54,408 bases of DNA from JBBUAX01 sp964409535 (GCA_964409535.1 CAYPDQ010000003.1:1-54408), one strand, 5' to 3'; counted from the stretch's first letter, positions 40,298 to 47,679 are shown. Notes: generated from the letters alone by a model not told the origin. Numbers and translations: made by a program.

Positions 40298-40800
40298 CTT
40301 TAGAAACGCTCCACGCTCCACGCTCCACGCTTCGCGGCCAAGCTCTGGTTGAGTCCATCGTCGCCTTGAGCGTGCTGGTCGTAGGTCTCTTGGGCATCAT
40401 TACTCTTCTTTCCCAATCCCTGGGCTTGAACCGTTCCGTCTCCGATAACTATGCCGCTACCTATCTCGCAACCGAGGGGATAGAGGTGGTGAAAAGCATC
40501 ATAGATATGAACCAGATCCAGGGCCGGGCGTGGGACAGCGGCTTAAACGACGGCACTTACGAGGTTGTCTATACGAGCACCAGCTTGATGAGCAATCAAG
40601 ACCGCTTTTTGCGCTATGACCCCGCGACGAATCTTTACAGCTACGGCGGCAGTCAGCAAACTCCTTTCAAGCGCACGGTAACCATCACCCATGTCTCCGG
40701 GAGCGAGCTCCGGGTCGTCGCCCGGACCACTTGGACTACCCGCGGCGCCGGCAGCTTTGAGATAGTTTTAGAAGACCACTTCTTCAAGTGGCGCCCGTAG
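40294..40800 (+). CDS. PilV-like minor pilin
   Basis: A 168-residue prepilin-like protein. A leader of about 15 residues, partly encoded by a CTCCACG word repeat (TLHAPRSTLRG), precedes QALVESIVALSVLVVGLLGI with Glu at +5. The C-terminal domain is beta-rich. Its last 44 codons recur in diverged form at 43232-43366. It overlaps the previous gene by 4 bases and is the last gene before the accessory region; a transposase remnant on the other strand overlaps its end. Confidence 0.85.
   Translation: MTLETLHAPRSTLRGQALVESIVALSVLVVGLLGIITLLSQSLGLNRSVSDNYAATYLATEGIEVVKSIIDMNQIQGRAWDSGLNDGTYEVVYTSTSLMSNQDRFLRYDPATNLYSYGGSQQTPFKRTVTITHVSGSELRVVARTTWTTRGAGSFEIVLEDHFFKWRP
40300..40330. repeat. CGCTCCACGCTCCACGCTTC word repeat
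   Basis: Three tandem GCTCCAC words and a GCTTCGC word encode the leader of the PilV-like pilin. Confidence 0.75.
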
Positions 40801-41217
40801 TGGCGCGGAGGCTTGCCATTTGCCGTTTTCTAACCAATACCTTGTAATCACTTCGGCGATCTTTTCCTCCGGCGTTTTCATGTTGAGATCCAGATGCGGC
40901 CTTTGGCTGTTGTAATAGCGCAGGTACTCCGGGATTTCTCTGTGCCATACAGCCAGTTTCCTGGGCAAGCGTATAAGACACTCTTCCTGCAGGGTGCGGT
41001 TCCACCTCTCCAGGTGGGCGTTGTCGTTCGGCTGCCTCACCCGGGAATGGCGGTGGGCTATGCCCAGGCGGAGCACCCCCTTGGTAAAACCCCTGGAGAA
41101 CTCCGCCCCGTGGTCGGACTGCAGGAGCCGGACTGCCTGCATCCGTATCTGGGGCAGGTTGGGATTGGTGGAATACGCCATATACATAGTGTTATTGAGG
41201 CCTGGGGTGATTACAAG
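40768..41217 (-). pseudogene. truncated DDE transposase (IS481/IS3-like), C-terminal part
   Basis: An open stretch on the minus strand encodes the second half of an rve-type catalytic domain: LQSDHGAEFSRGF (second acidic residue), RQPNDNAHLERWNRTLQEEC (third acidic residue, Glu) and YLRYYNSQRPHLDLNMKTPEE. The first Asp and the N-terminal HTH are missing; upstream the frame is cut by a stop at 41220-41218. Its 3' end runs into the PilV-like gene, so it marks one edge of the inserted region. Confidence 0.85.
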
Positions 41218-41220
41218 CTA

Positions 41221-41253
41221 TTGAACCATTACGCTGGCTTGATTTTTAGTTGA
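41221..41253 (+). mobile_element. transposase C-terminal tip, left border of the accessory region
   Basis: Plus-strand NHYAGLIFS followed by TGA resembles the end SYTVGLIFP of the transposase remnant at 54.2 kb. Both share GGCTTGATTTT (41236-41246 and 54189-54199). It may be an IS end in the same orientation at each side of the 41.25-54.2 kb block. Short, so uncertain. The next 118 bases to the precursor gene hold no ORF I trust. Confidence 0.45.
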
Positions 41254-41371
41254 TTATGATGTGGAATATTCTTAGTGATAGCGGGTAGCGCTGTCTTCAG
41301 TTGCCTTTGCGGGGCTGCATGCACTGGCAACTGCTTTGAAGCTGCAGTCAACTTCAATCGAGGGGGTTCCG

Positions 41372-41560
41372 ATGAGCACTCGCGCGGCGGTTCCATTGCC
41401 TCTGTTGTTTGCCGAGTCGATTGGCGTCGGTGAGTTGCCGATTGCGGCCTACGATCCATCCACCCAAACGTCCGGGCTGGATGGGGCGCTGGTTGGTCTC
41501 ACCACCTACGAGACGGCTACCGGCGGCCACGGCGACACGGACACGGACACGGACGAGTAG
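41372..41560 (+). CDS. graspetide (omega-ester peptide) precursor
   Basis: A 62-residue peptide directly upstream of an ATP-grasp ligase. The leader has PLPLLFAESIGVGELPIAAYDPSTQ in two blocks, including Tyr-Asp-Pro-x-x-Gln, which I recall as a leader feature of putative ATP-grasp target RiPPs of actinobacteria. The C-terminal core (TTYETATGGHGDTDTDTDE) is rich in Thr donors and Asp/Glu acceptors, as in microviridin/plesiocin-type peptides where ester or amide cross-links form between them. The DTDTDTD end is encoded by a GACACG hexamer repeat. GAGGGGG (41360-41366) ahead of the ATG sets the start; a TTG 12 codons upstream lacks it. Confidence 0.78.
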   Translation: MSTRAAVPLPLLFAESIGVGELPIAAYDPSTQTSGLDGALVGLTTYETATGGHGDTDTDTDE

Positions 41561-41578
41561 CGGAACTGCGGTATGTCC

Positions 41579-41615
41579 GGGGGCTGGTAACGAGAATTAC
41601 CGGATGCCAGCCCCC
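41579..41615 (+). promoter_or_regulatory. hairpin between RiPP precursor and ligase genes
   Basis: GGGGGCTGG (41579-41587) and CCAGCCCCC (41607-41615) form a 9-bp stem with an inner GGTAA/TTACC stem. No T-run, so it is more likely an mRNA stabiliser or partial terminator that raises precursor over enzyme levels. Confidence 0.7.
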
Positions 41616-41635
41616 GCTTCACTTGGAGGTAAAAC

Positions 41636-42598
41636 GTGGATGTACTGATTGTGACCAATAAGACTGACTTTCCGTGCGACGAGGTAGTGCGCAAGATAGA
41701 AAGCAAGGGAGGTTCGGTCTTCCGTTTCAACACAGAGGACTTCTGTACTGAAATCGGTGCAACACTTCGCATAGAGCAGTGCGGTTTATCAGGAGAAATC
41801 CACTCTTCCCTCCGCAAACTGAACCTGCGTGATCTGAAGAGCGTATTTTTCCGTCGTCCCCTGCGCAGCTCCGCCCTGGAACTTGATCCTGCGAGCAGGG
41901 AAGTCGTAGAGGGGGAAAGAAACGCTTTCCAGTTGTGGCTTTGGGAAGGTTTACCTTGTTTTTGGGTCAGTCGCCCATCAGCCATACGGAGGGCAGAGTC
42001 CAAGATTGATCAGCTGAGGATCGCGCCGTCCTTGGGCTTCGCAATTCCCAAGACGCTCATCACTACAGACCCTGCCGCTGCACTGGAGTTCTACCGCGAG
42101 TGCGGAGGTCAGGTTGTGAATAAAGTCCTCGCCAAGGGAGTCGTAAAGAGCAACGGTAAAAGCCTTGGGCTCTACACCCATCGTCTCACCGAAGACGACC
42201 TGAAACGTCCGGACTCCATCTCCCTCCTACCCTGCGTATTTCAGGAGTACGTAGAGAAGAAGGTCGAGGTCCGGGTGACTGTGGTGGGCCAGAAGGTCTT
42301 CGCCGCCGAGATCCACTCGCAAGCCAGCGAGCGGACAAGGGACGACTGGCGGAAGTACGACTTCCCAAATACACCATATCTCCCGCACGCCCTTCCCTCC
42401 GAAGTTGGGGAACGTTGCGTCGAGCTGGTGCGGCACTACGGACTTGCCTACGGCGCGATAGATCTCGTGCTGACGCCTCAGGGTGAGTACGTATTTTTGG
42501 AGATAAACCCGAACGGCCAATGGCTATGGGTAGAGAAGCTTACTGGCCTGCCGATAGCCGACGAGATCGCGAGTATGTTGCTAAGAGGGAGGTTGTAA
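41636..42598 (+). CDS. MvdD-like ATP-grasp peptide ligase (graspetide maturase)
   Basis: A 320-residue enzyme with GTG start and a strong GGAGG site. The N-terminal domain (MDVLIVTNKTDFPCDEVVRK, then FRFNTEDFCT) matches the opening of MvdC/MvdD-type ATP-grasp RiPP maturases. The ATP-grasp core has VVNKVLAKGVVKSNGK, QEYVEKKVEVRVTVVGQKVFAAEI, and the metal-binding end YGAIDLVLTPQGEYVFLEINPNGQW. It should use ATP to activate Asp/Glu side chains of the adjacent precursor for ester or amide bonds. No exporter or protease gene follows, so later steps would use other loci. Confidence 0.88.
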   Translation: MDVLIVTNKTDFPCDEVVRKIESKGGSVFRFNTEDFCTEIGATLRIEQCGLSGEIHSSLRKLNLRDLKSVFFRRPLRSSALELDPASREVVEGERNAFQLWLWEGLPCFWVSRPSAIRRAESKIDQLRIAPSLGFAIPKTLITTDPAAALEFYRECGGQVVNKVLAKGVVKSNGKSLGLYTHRLTEDDLKRPDSISLLPCVFQEYVEKKVEVRVTVVGQKVFAAEIHSQASERTRDDWRKYDFPNTPYLPHALPSEVGERCVELVRHYGLAYGAIDLVLTPQGEYVFLEINPNGQWLWVEKLTGLPIADEIASMLLRGRL

Positions 42599-42627
42599 GA
42601 CGCCTCCCTCTCGCAAGCTTTTATAAA

Positions 42628-43236
42628 ATGCCAAGAACTATAAGCGGGTGGATGCGAAAGAGGGACTTCAAGCGGGCAGTGGCTTTAGGCAGGAAACTTA
42701 TAGAAGAGAAGTGTCTGAACAGCCCCGAAGAAATAAAACTTTATGGGTTTTCTTTGGATCAGCTGGCCCTGAAAGCTAAGTCGCCTGCTACTGCCAGGAA
42801 ATTAAGGCAAGAAGCCGAAGTGATTTTTAGAAAACTTTCCCGCTATGGTGGCAAAGAAAAGGACGCGTATCTCGGCTTGGGGACGCTGAACCTGCACCGC
42901 AACAACCTAAAGGGCGCTTTGAAGTTTTTCCAGAAGGCGGCCAAGATTGTGCCGAAAGACCCATCCGCCCAAATTTCCTTGGGAAATGTGAGAAGGGCTA
43001 TAAAAATGTACCGGCGGGCTATCGCGCACTATAAAAAGGCACTCGGATACAAAGAAACGAAATTGCCGGCAATCGTAAATATAACCCTTACCTTCAGAGA
43101 TGCGGGTTCGACAAGAGAAGCCTCGTTTTGGGCCAAAAAGGGGTTGGAAGAAATGAAAAAAACAAGGGCGAAATGGATAAAGCCATTCAGGTCTGAACTC
43201 CGAAAATTATCGCTGACACGCCCCGATGCCCTTTAG
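42628..43236 (+). CDS. TPR-repeat protein, 202 aa
   Basis: A strongly basic protein of about four tetratricopeptide-like repeats (DFKRAVALGRKLIEEK, AYLGLGTLNLHRNNLKGALKFF in two segments, MYRRAIAHYKKALGYKETK). No signal peptide. It follows the ATP-grasp gene by 29 bases without an SD, in a style nearer to core genes, so it may not belong to the RiPP locus. Its end abuts the orphan pilin 3' end. Confidence 0.7.
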   Translation: MPRTISGWMRKRDFKRAVALGRKLIEEKCLNSPEEIKLYGFSLDQLALKAKSPATARKLRQEAEVIFRKLSRYGGKEKDAYLGLGTLNLHRNNLKGALKFFQKAAKIVPKDPSAQISLGNVRRAIKMYRRAIAHYKKALGYKETKLPAIVNITLTFRDAGSTREASFWAKKGLEEMKKTRAKWIKPFRSELRKLSLTRPDAL

Positions 43237-43366
43237 GCGCGCCGTAACCTTAAGCCGCGTATCCGACAACGAACTCCGGATGGTTGCGCGCGTTTCTTGG
43301 ACTACCCGCGGCGCCGGCAGCTTTGAAATTGTTCTGGAAGACCACTTCTTCAAGTGGCGGCCGTAG
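43232..43366 (+). pseudogene. orphan 3' end of a second PilV-like pilin gene
   Basis: 45 codons ending at TAG 43364-43366 are homologous to the end of the PilV-like gene at 40294-40800: both end TWTTRGAGSFEIVLEDHFFK or a close form, with near-identical DNA over the last 75 bases and mostly synonymous or conservative changes before. The 5' part is absent. It reads as the remains of a paralogue cut by the accessory insertion. Confidence 0.85.
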
Positions 43367-43377
43367 ATACCCCTTTG

Positions 43378-43386
43378 TGGTATAAT
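43378..43386 (+). promoter_or_regulatory. extended -10 promoter
   Basis: TGGTATAAT matches the extended -10 consensus, 25 bases before the ATG at 43412. Confidence 0.65.
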
Positions 43387-43411
43387 TTATGGCATAATAC
43401 TTAATGCCAGG

Positions 43412-43843
43412 ATGACATTACCCGAACCTCATGCCCAAAAAGCCAAGAAGAATGTCGTTTTAATGACTGCGGCAGTTATTCTGTTTCTTCTTATCGTCTG
43501 GCTGGGCTGGAGACGGTTCGCCGCCCCGCCGCCCGTTCTCGTCGCCGAGTATTCCATAAACGGCACCGTAGCCGCAGTGGAGGCAGACGGCGCGCAAATA
43601 ACCCTGAAGGTCCCAACCCTGGAAGCCGCTCCCTCCGGCGGCTCAATAAAGTATGCGGAGAAGACGATTTTGATCTCCGGGGAGACGTCCTTTTCCATAA
43701 GCGAACTAGTAAACGGCAAAATAGTTTTCTTTCCTGCCACGGTTCGGGATGCAACTATGGGTACGCAACTGATCGTCTATACCTCCGCCGACCCCGGAAA
43801 AAACAGCCAAGTTGCCGCAAAGAAGATAGAGATAGTGAAGTAA
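43412..43843 (+). CDS. membrane-anchored small domain protein, 143 aa
   Basis: One N-terminal span (VVLMTAAVILFLLIVWLGW) and an outer beta-rich domain (EYSINGTVAAVEADGAQITLKVPT..., GKIVFFPATVRD) that looks like a small OB-like or DUF5666-type barrel. No enzyme motif. Core-like in style, without SD but with an extended -10, so it is a possible island of ancestral sequence within the accessory region. Confidence 0.7.
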   Translation: MTLPEPHAQKAKKNVVLMTAAVILFLLIVWLGWRRFAAPPPVLVAEYSINGTVAAVEADGAQITLKVPTLEAAPSGGSIKYAEKTILISGETSFSISELVNGKIVFFPATVRDATMGTQLIVYTSADPGKNSQVAAKKIEIVK

Positions 43844-43844
43844 C

Positions 43845-44140
43845 TTGGGAGTGAAGATTATCAAACGGGTTTCACCGCCGGAGTTCGCACGCTCGGACGC
43901 TTTACCAGGAGGCGGAACATTCTCAAATTTATACGGCCGTATGCGGTTCTTGGCCAGATTCCGTCCTTGCGCTATATTTGCAACAAATTACCTGCGCGAG
44001 AGTGCCAAATGTGGTGGACGCGTATGCTTGATTGCAATCTGGGCGGCTTTGGAGTAAAAGGAAGCCATGCAATTCTTGAAAACTTAATACGGGAAATAGC
44101 GTTAACGGAAGAACTCTCGCGTCAACTCGTCACACAGAAG
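43845..44140 (+). other. possible frameshifted ORF or leader ahead of trpS
   Basis: Frame one from a GTG at 43851 encodes KIIKRVSPPEFARSDALPGG to about 43965, and the next frame stays open from 43967 with CQMWWTRMLDCNLGGFGV and EELSRQLVTQKEG up to the trpS SD. Joined they would form one protein of about 95 residues, as if by a one-base frameshift. I recognise no family. A regulatory leader is the alternative. Confidence 0.3.
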
Positions 44141-44153
44141 GAGGGCTCGTTAG

Positions 44154-45164
44154 ATGTCCACGCAGATCGTTCTCTCTGGGATCCGGGCGACCGGGAAGTT
44201 GCATTTGGGCAACTATCTGGGCGCGCTGGAACGCTTCGCTCGAATGTCGCGCGACGAAAGGTATCGATGCTTTTTCTTCGTCGCCGACATGCACACGCTG
44301 ACCACGCTCAAAGAAGCCGAGCAGATCAAGGCCGACGTGCCTGAGATCGTGCTCGACTATCTGGCGGCCGGCGTGGATCCGAACCGCGCGTCGATCTACA
44401 TCCAGTCGAGCATCCCGCAAGTCGCGGAGCTCGCCTGGTACCTGTCCTGCCTCACGCCCGTCGGTGACCTGCAGCGGATGCCCACTTTCAAGGACAAGGC
44501 CTCCAAGCAGCCCGAGGACGTGAATGCCGGACTCCTCAACTACCCAGTCCTGATGGCCGCCGATATTCTCGGCCCGCGCGCCGACCTCGTACCGGTCGGC
44601 AAGGACCAGGAGTCCCACCTCGAACTGGCTTCAGACCTCGCCCGGCGGTTCAACCGCCTCTACGGCGGTTACTTCCCGGTGCCGAACGCGCTGAAACAGG
44701 AAATGGTTCTCGTGCCCGGCCTGGGCATGATGGACGACCGCGGCGGTTTCCCGAAGATGGGGAAGAGCGAAGGCAACACTCTGAACCTGGCGGATTCGCC
44801 GGAGACCACGAAGGAGAAGATTATGGTGTCTCCGACCGACCCGCAGCGGGTGCGCCGCAGCGATCCGGGCAATCCGGAGCACTGCGCCATCTTCGCTCTG
44901 CACCGGTTTGCGAGCGACGGTGAAACCATCGTCTGGAGCCAGCAGGGCTGCCAGACGGCGGCGATCGGTTGCACCGACTGCAAGAGCAAGCTCGCCGAGA
45001 ACGTGAACGGGCTCCTCGCGGAGTTTCGGGAACGGCGGCGTGAGCTCATGGACCGGCCGGACGTGCTCCGGCAGGTTCTTGCGGCGGGCAAGGCGGCGGC
45101 AGAAGTTCGGTTCAACGAGACGATCGACTTCGTGCGGGAACGCATGGGCGTCGGTCGCAGGTAG
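44154..45164 (+). CDS. trpS: tryptophanyl-tRNA synthetase
   Basis: A 336-residue class I synthetase. HIGH motif as LHLGNYLG (about residues 16-23), family stretch VGDLQRMPTFKDK, NYPVLMAADILGPRADLVPVGKDQ in two blocks, and KMSKS motif as FPKMGKSEGN (about residue 202). The C-terminal domain has Cys residues (C in GNPEHC, IGCTDCK) that could form a metal site, which not all TrpRS have. AAGGAGG precedes the ATG. It begins a unit with a zinc-ribbon gene, a PLP decarboxylase and tRNA-Trp. Confidence 0.95.
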   Translation: MSTQIVLSGIRATGKLHLGNYLGALERFARMSRDERYRCFFFVADMHTLTTLKEAEQIKADVPEIVLDYLAAGVDPNRASIYIQSSIPQVAELAWYLSCLTPVGDLQRMPTFKDKASKQPEDVNAGLLNYPVLMAADILGPRADLVPVGKDQESHLELASDLARRFNRLYGGYFPVPNALKQEMVLVPGLGMMDDRGGFPKMGKSEGNTLNLADSPETTKEKIMVSPTDPQRVRRSDPGNPEHCAIFALHRFASDGETIVWSQQGCQTAAIGCTDCKSKLAENVNGLLAEFRERRRELMDRPDVLRQVLAAGKAAAEVRFNETIDFVRERMGVGRR

Positions 45165-45175
45165 AGGAGGACACG

Positions 45176-45427
45176 ATGGTGCACATCCCGGAGATCCGTT
45201 CCGTAAACGCCGTGTGCCCGAGCTGCAAGACCAAATTCGGGTACGTGGTCGACAACAACACGGTCACCTGTCCGGTGTGCCGGTACCCGCAGCCGCTGCC
45301 GATCATCCAGATCGGCACGGACGAGTATCTGTGTATCCCGTGCCGGGTGAGCTTCACGGCGACTGACAACGGACCGGTGGTCTGCCCCCAGTGCGAGACG
45401 CCGGTCGCGTGGAAAGTGGAAACCTGA
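45176..45427 (+). CDS. double zinc-ribbon small protein, 83 aa
   Basis: Four CxxC pairs (CPSC, CPVC, CIPC, CPQC) make two tandem zinc ribbons, each with beta-hairpin spacing. It has no membrane span or helix-rich domain. GAGGAGG lies 5 bases before the ATG, 11 bases after trpS. Its role is unknown; it could bind RNA or a partner enzyme. Confidence 0.8.
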   Translation: MVHIPEIRSVNAVCPSCKTKFGYVVDNNTVTCPVCRYPQPLPIIQIGTDEYLCIPCRVSFTATDNGPVVCPQCETPVAWKVET

Positions 45428-45435
45428 GGTGAGTC

Positions 45436-46833
45436 ATGAAGAAAGAGAACGATCGCATCTGGATCTGGCCGGAGCGGGGCGTGCCGTTCTCGGAACTCGA
45501 ACCAAGGCTGGCGGAAGCGGCCAAACGTAACATCAGCTACCGCGGCCAGTCCGTCGTCGGGTTCCCGGGTACGACTCCGCTCATCGAAGCCATGGACGCC
45601 CACCGCTTGTTCGCGGTCGAACAGGCGAACAACATCGGTTGCCACACCGGTGCGCATCAGACAGAGTTCGGATTTCTGGGCACCCAGGAACTCGAGCGCG
45701 AGTTCGTCTACTCCGCCGCCAGCCTGCTCGGCGCCAGCGACCCCGAACGGCAGATCGACGGTTACATCTGCTTCGGCGGGACTGAGGGCAACGATCACGG
45801 GCTGTGGCTGGGTCGTAATCGGCTCTGGCATAAGCAACCCGTGTATCACGGCAGGCAGGGCATCGTCGTCTTGACCTCGTTTTTGGGACACTACAGCTTT
45901 CTGAAGCACTTTGCCCGGCTTTTCGCCAACGAGCCGGGCAGCGCGGCGGACGCGAACGTGTTCCAGGAAGTGCCTACGGACCGGAACGGCGAGGTGGAAC
46001 CGCAGGTTCTGGAGCGGATGATCCGGAGCTACTATCGGGCCGGCTACCGCCGCTTCATCGTCGTTCTGCACGCAGGGACCACGAACCTGGGGAGCGTCGA
46101 TCCCGTGTCGGACGTGTGCGCCATGCTCCAGTCGCTTCGAGAGGAATTCGAAGGACGGGACGGCTTTGGCGTGTACGTGCACGTGGACGCCGCCTTCGGG
46201 GGCATGGTCCTGCCCTTTCTCGCGCCCACCTGCCGTTTCGGCTTCGAGAACGATCTTGTATCATCCATGGTCGTAGACATGCACAAGATGGGGTACGCGC
46301 CGTATTCCGCCGGTCTCTTCCTTTGCCGGAAGGGGTTCCTACGGCATACGGAAACGCCGGCCGAGTATCTCCGAAGCCACGCCGACTCGACGGTGAGCGG
46401 TTCACGCTCGGGAGCCATTGCGGCCGCCTGCTGGACCGCGATGCACACCCTGGGCCGGGACGGATACGCGTCGAAGGTCCGCGCCTGCATGGAGAATCTG
46501 GCATACCTCCGTGCAAGGCTTTCCGAGTTCAACGCTGACGGGACGGAATGCGTGCGCTTCTATCCCGGTCGCCTGAACATCCAGACGGTCTGGTTGTCGG
46601 ACGACCTGCGTCTGGCGTTGACCGAGGGAGAGAACCACGGATTGCGTGGGAAGTTCTGCATCCCGAGCGACCTCTTCCCGGAGGACTTGACGGACCCCGA
46701 CTGGGACGGTAATCTCGTCCGCAGAACGGTGCCGGTCTTCAGGTTTGTGGCTATGCCCCACGTGACCCGGGATCGGATCGACGAATTCATCGGCGAGCTT
46801 CGGGAGCGGCATCAGCTCCGGACCGCCGTGTAA
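45436..46833 (+). CDS. PLP-dependent group II amino-acid decarboxylase-like enzyme
   Basis: A 465-residue fold-type I PLP enzyme. FGGTEGNDHGLWLGRN holds the phosphate-binding Gly/Thr pattern, VVLHAGTTNLGSVDP the next conserved block, VYVHVDAAFGGM the Asp pairing with the pyridine N, and VVDMHKMGYAPYSAG the PLP lysine (about residue 284). The pattern fits histidine, tyrosine/aspartate or aromatic decarboxylases. Substrate is not readable from sequence; proximity to trpS and tRNA-Trp makes tryptophan a testable guess. GAGGTGA precedes the ATG. Confidence 0.85.
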   Translation: MKKENDRIWIWPERGVPFSELEPRLAEAAKRNISYRGQSVVGFPGTTPLIEAMDAHRLFAVEQANNIGCHTGAHQTEFGFLGTQELEREFVYSAASLLGASDPERQIDGYICFGGTEGNDHGLWLGRNRLWHKQPVYHGRQGIVVLTSFLGHYSFLKHFARLFANEPGSAADANVFQEVPTDRNGEVEPQVLERMIRSYYRAGYRRFIVVLHAGTTNLGSVDPVSDVCAMLQSLREEFEGRDGFGVYVHVDAAFGGMVLPFLAPTCRFGFENDLVSSMVVDMHKMGYAPYSAGLFLCRKGFLRHTETPAEYLRSHADSTVSGSRSGAIAAACWTAMHTLGRDGYASKVRACMENLAYLRARLSEFNADGTECVRFYPGRLNIQTVWLSDDLRLALTEGENHGLRGKFCIPSDLFPEDLTDPDWDGNLVRRTVPVFRFVAMPHVTRDRIDEFIGELRERHQLRTAV

Positions 46834-46841
46834 CAGGTTGT

Positions 46842-46918
46842 GCCCGCGTAGTTCAGTCCGGTAGAACACCGGTCTCCAAAACCGGGTGTCGGGGGTTCAA
46901 ATCCCTCCGCGGGTGCCA
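46842..46918 (+). tRNA. tRNA-Trp, anticodon CCA
   Basis: Acceptor GCCCGCG/CGCGGGT (G1-U72 wobble), anticodon stem CCGGT/ACCGG with loop CTCCAAA, T stem GGGGG/CCCTC-type with TTCAAAT, discriminator G and encoded CCA (46916-46918). It lies 8 bases after the decarboxylase stop and before a shared terminator. Confidence 0.97.
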
Positions 46919-46924
46919 CCCATC

Positions 46925-46968
46925 GGGGTGTGTCGCAATCAATTTGCGCGACACGCCCCTTTCTTTTT
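46925..46968 (+). terminator. intrinsic terminator of the trpS to tRNA-Trp unit
   Basis: GGGGTGTGTCGC (46925-46936) and GCGACACGCCCC (46948-46959) form a 12-bp stem with one G-T pair, followed by TTTCTTTTT. Confidence 0.95.
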
Positions 46969-46970
46969 CG

Positions 46971-46999
46971 TTGACAGTCGAGGTTGATTTTTTAATAAT
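46971..46999 (+). promoter_or_regulatory. promoter of the GGCT-like gene
   Basis: TTGACA (46971-46976), a 17-base spacer and AATAAT (46994-46999), directly after the preceding terminator. Confidence 0.8.
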
Positions 47000-47033
47000 G
47001 CGCTTAGTGAGCTTTTCTAATTGAAAGGATATT

Positions 47034-47630
47034 ATGACCCAGAATTATCTGTTCGGTTACGGCAGCCTGATCAATCCTGAGAGCAGGAAAAAAACAGGGA
47101 AGTCTGGCGAAGCCACGCCTGTTCGGGTAATGGGCGTACAACGCGGGTGGAATCAGGTTGTCTCTCATGCCCGGGCTACGGTATTAGGAGCAAGAGAGCA
47201 AGCTGGTCTGACTTGCAACGGCGTCATCATTCCTGTCGAGGAATCGGAACTGGCCACTTTCGATCAAAGGGAAAAAGATGGTGGCTATCGAAGGGTTTCT
47301 CTCGATAAAAGCCGCATCATCCACCTCGAGAGCGCGGACCGCGAAGGAGTTTTTTGGATGTATGTCGCAGAGCTGCTCGAGCTCCAAACACCCTCGGAAG
47401 AAAATCCCATCATCCAGTCGTACGCCGACGTGGCGTTGACCGGATGCTTCTCGTTCGGAGAGTCGTTTGCGCGGGAGTTCGTGCTCACCACCGTCGGTTG
47501 GGACGCACCGTGGATCAACGACCGTAGCGATCCACGGTATCCGAGGGCGATGGATCGCGTACCGCTCGCCGAGGCCATTGATAGCCTGCTGGCAGAACTG
47601 GTGCCGGCCGCCTTCCGCAATCGGCGTTAG
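47034..47630 (+). CDS. gamma-glutamylcyclotransferase-like (GGCT/AIG2) protein
   Basis: A 198-residue protein of the GGCT-like fold. The substrate-binding YGSL motif is in LFGYGSLINPES, and the catalytic Glu is probably in VEESELATFDQREKDGGYRR (about residues 72-85). The C-terminus WINDRSDPRYPRA is typical of a sub-branch with a longer tail. It may release 5-oxoproline from gamma-glutamyl compounds; the substrate is unproven. AAAGGA lies before the ATG. Confidence 0.82.
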   Translation: MTQNYLFGYGSLINPESRKKTGKSGEATPVRVMGVQRGWNQVVSHARATVLGAREQAGLTCNGVIIPVEESELATFDQREKDGGYRRVSLDKSRIIHLESADREGVFWMYVAELLELQTPSEENPIIQSYADVALTGCFSFGESFAREFVLTTVGWDAPWINDRSDPRYPRAMDRVPLAEAIDSLLAELVPAAFRNRR

Positions 47631-47650
47631 TCCAGTATTAGTCCGAGAGG

Positions 47651-47674
47651 GGCGTATCGCGATCGCGGTACGCC
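47651..47674 (+). terminator. hairpin after the GGCT-like gene
   Basis: GGCGTATCGCGATCGCGGTACGCC is a 24-base near-palindrome given here only by its halves GGCGTATCGCGA and TCGCGGTACGCC, followed by TTT. A weak terminator for the plus strand. Confidence 0.7.
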
Positions 47675-47679
47675 TTTCC

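Noticed and set aside
42520..42627. Start of the TPR protein inside the ATP-grasp gene
   Set aside because: The extra frame overlaps conserved ATP-grasp codons, and an ATG at 42628 begins sensible TPR sequence.
39923..43366. Diversity-generating retroelement (four-helix Avd-like protein plus repeated pilin 3' end)
   Set aside because: No reverse transcriptase is in the window, and differences between the two pilin ends are mostly synonymous or conservative rather than adenine-directed.
43990..44060. T-box leader for trpS
   Set aside because: GGTGGACGCG at about 44003 only partly resembles the T-box sequence, and I find no specifier stem or terminator/antiterminator pair.
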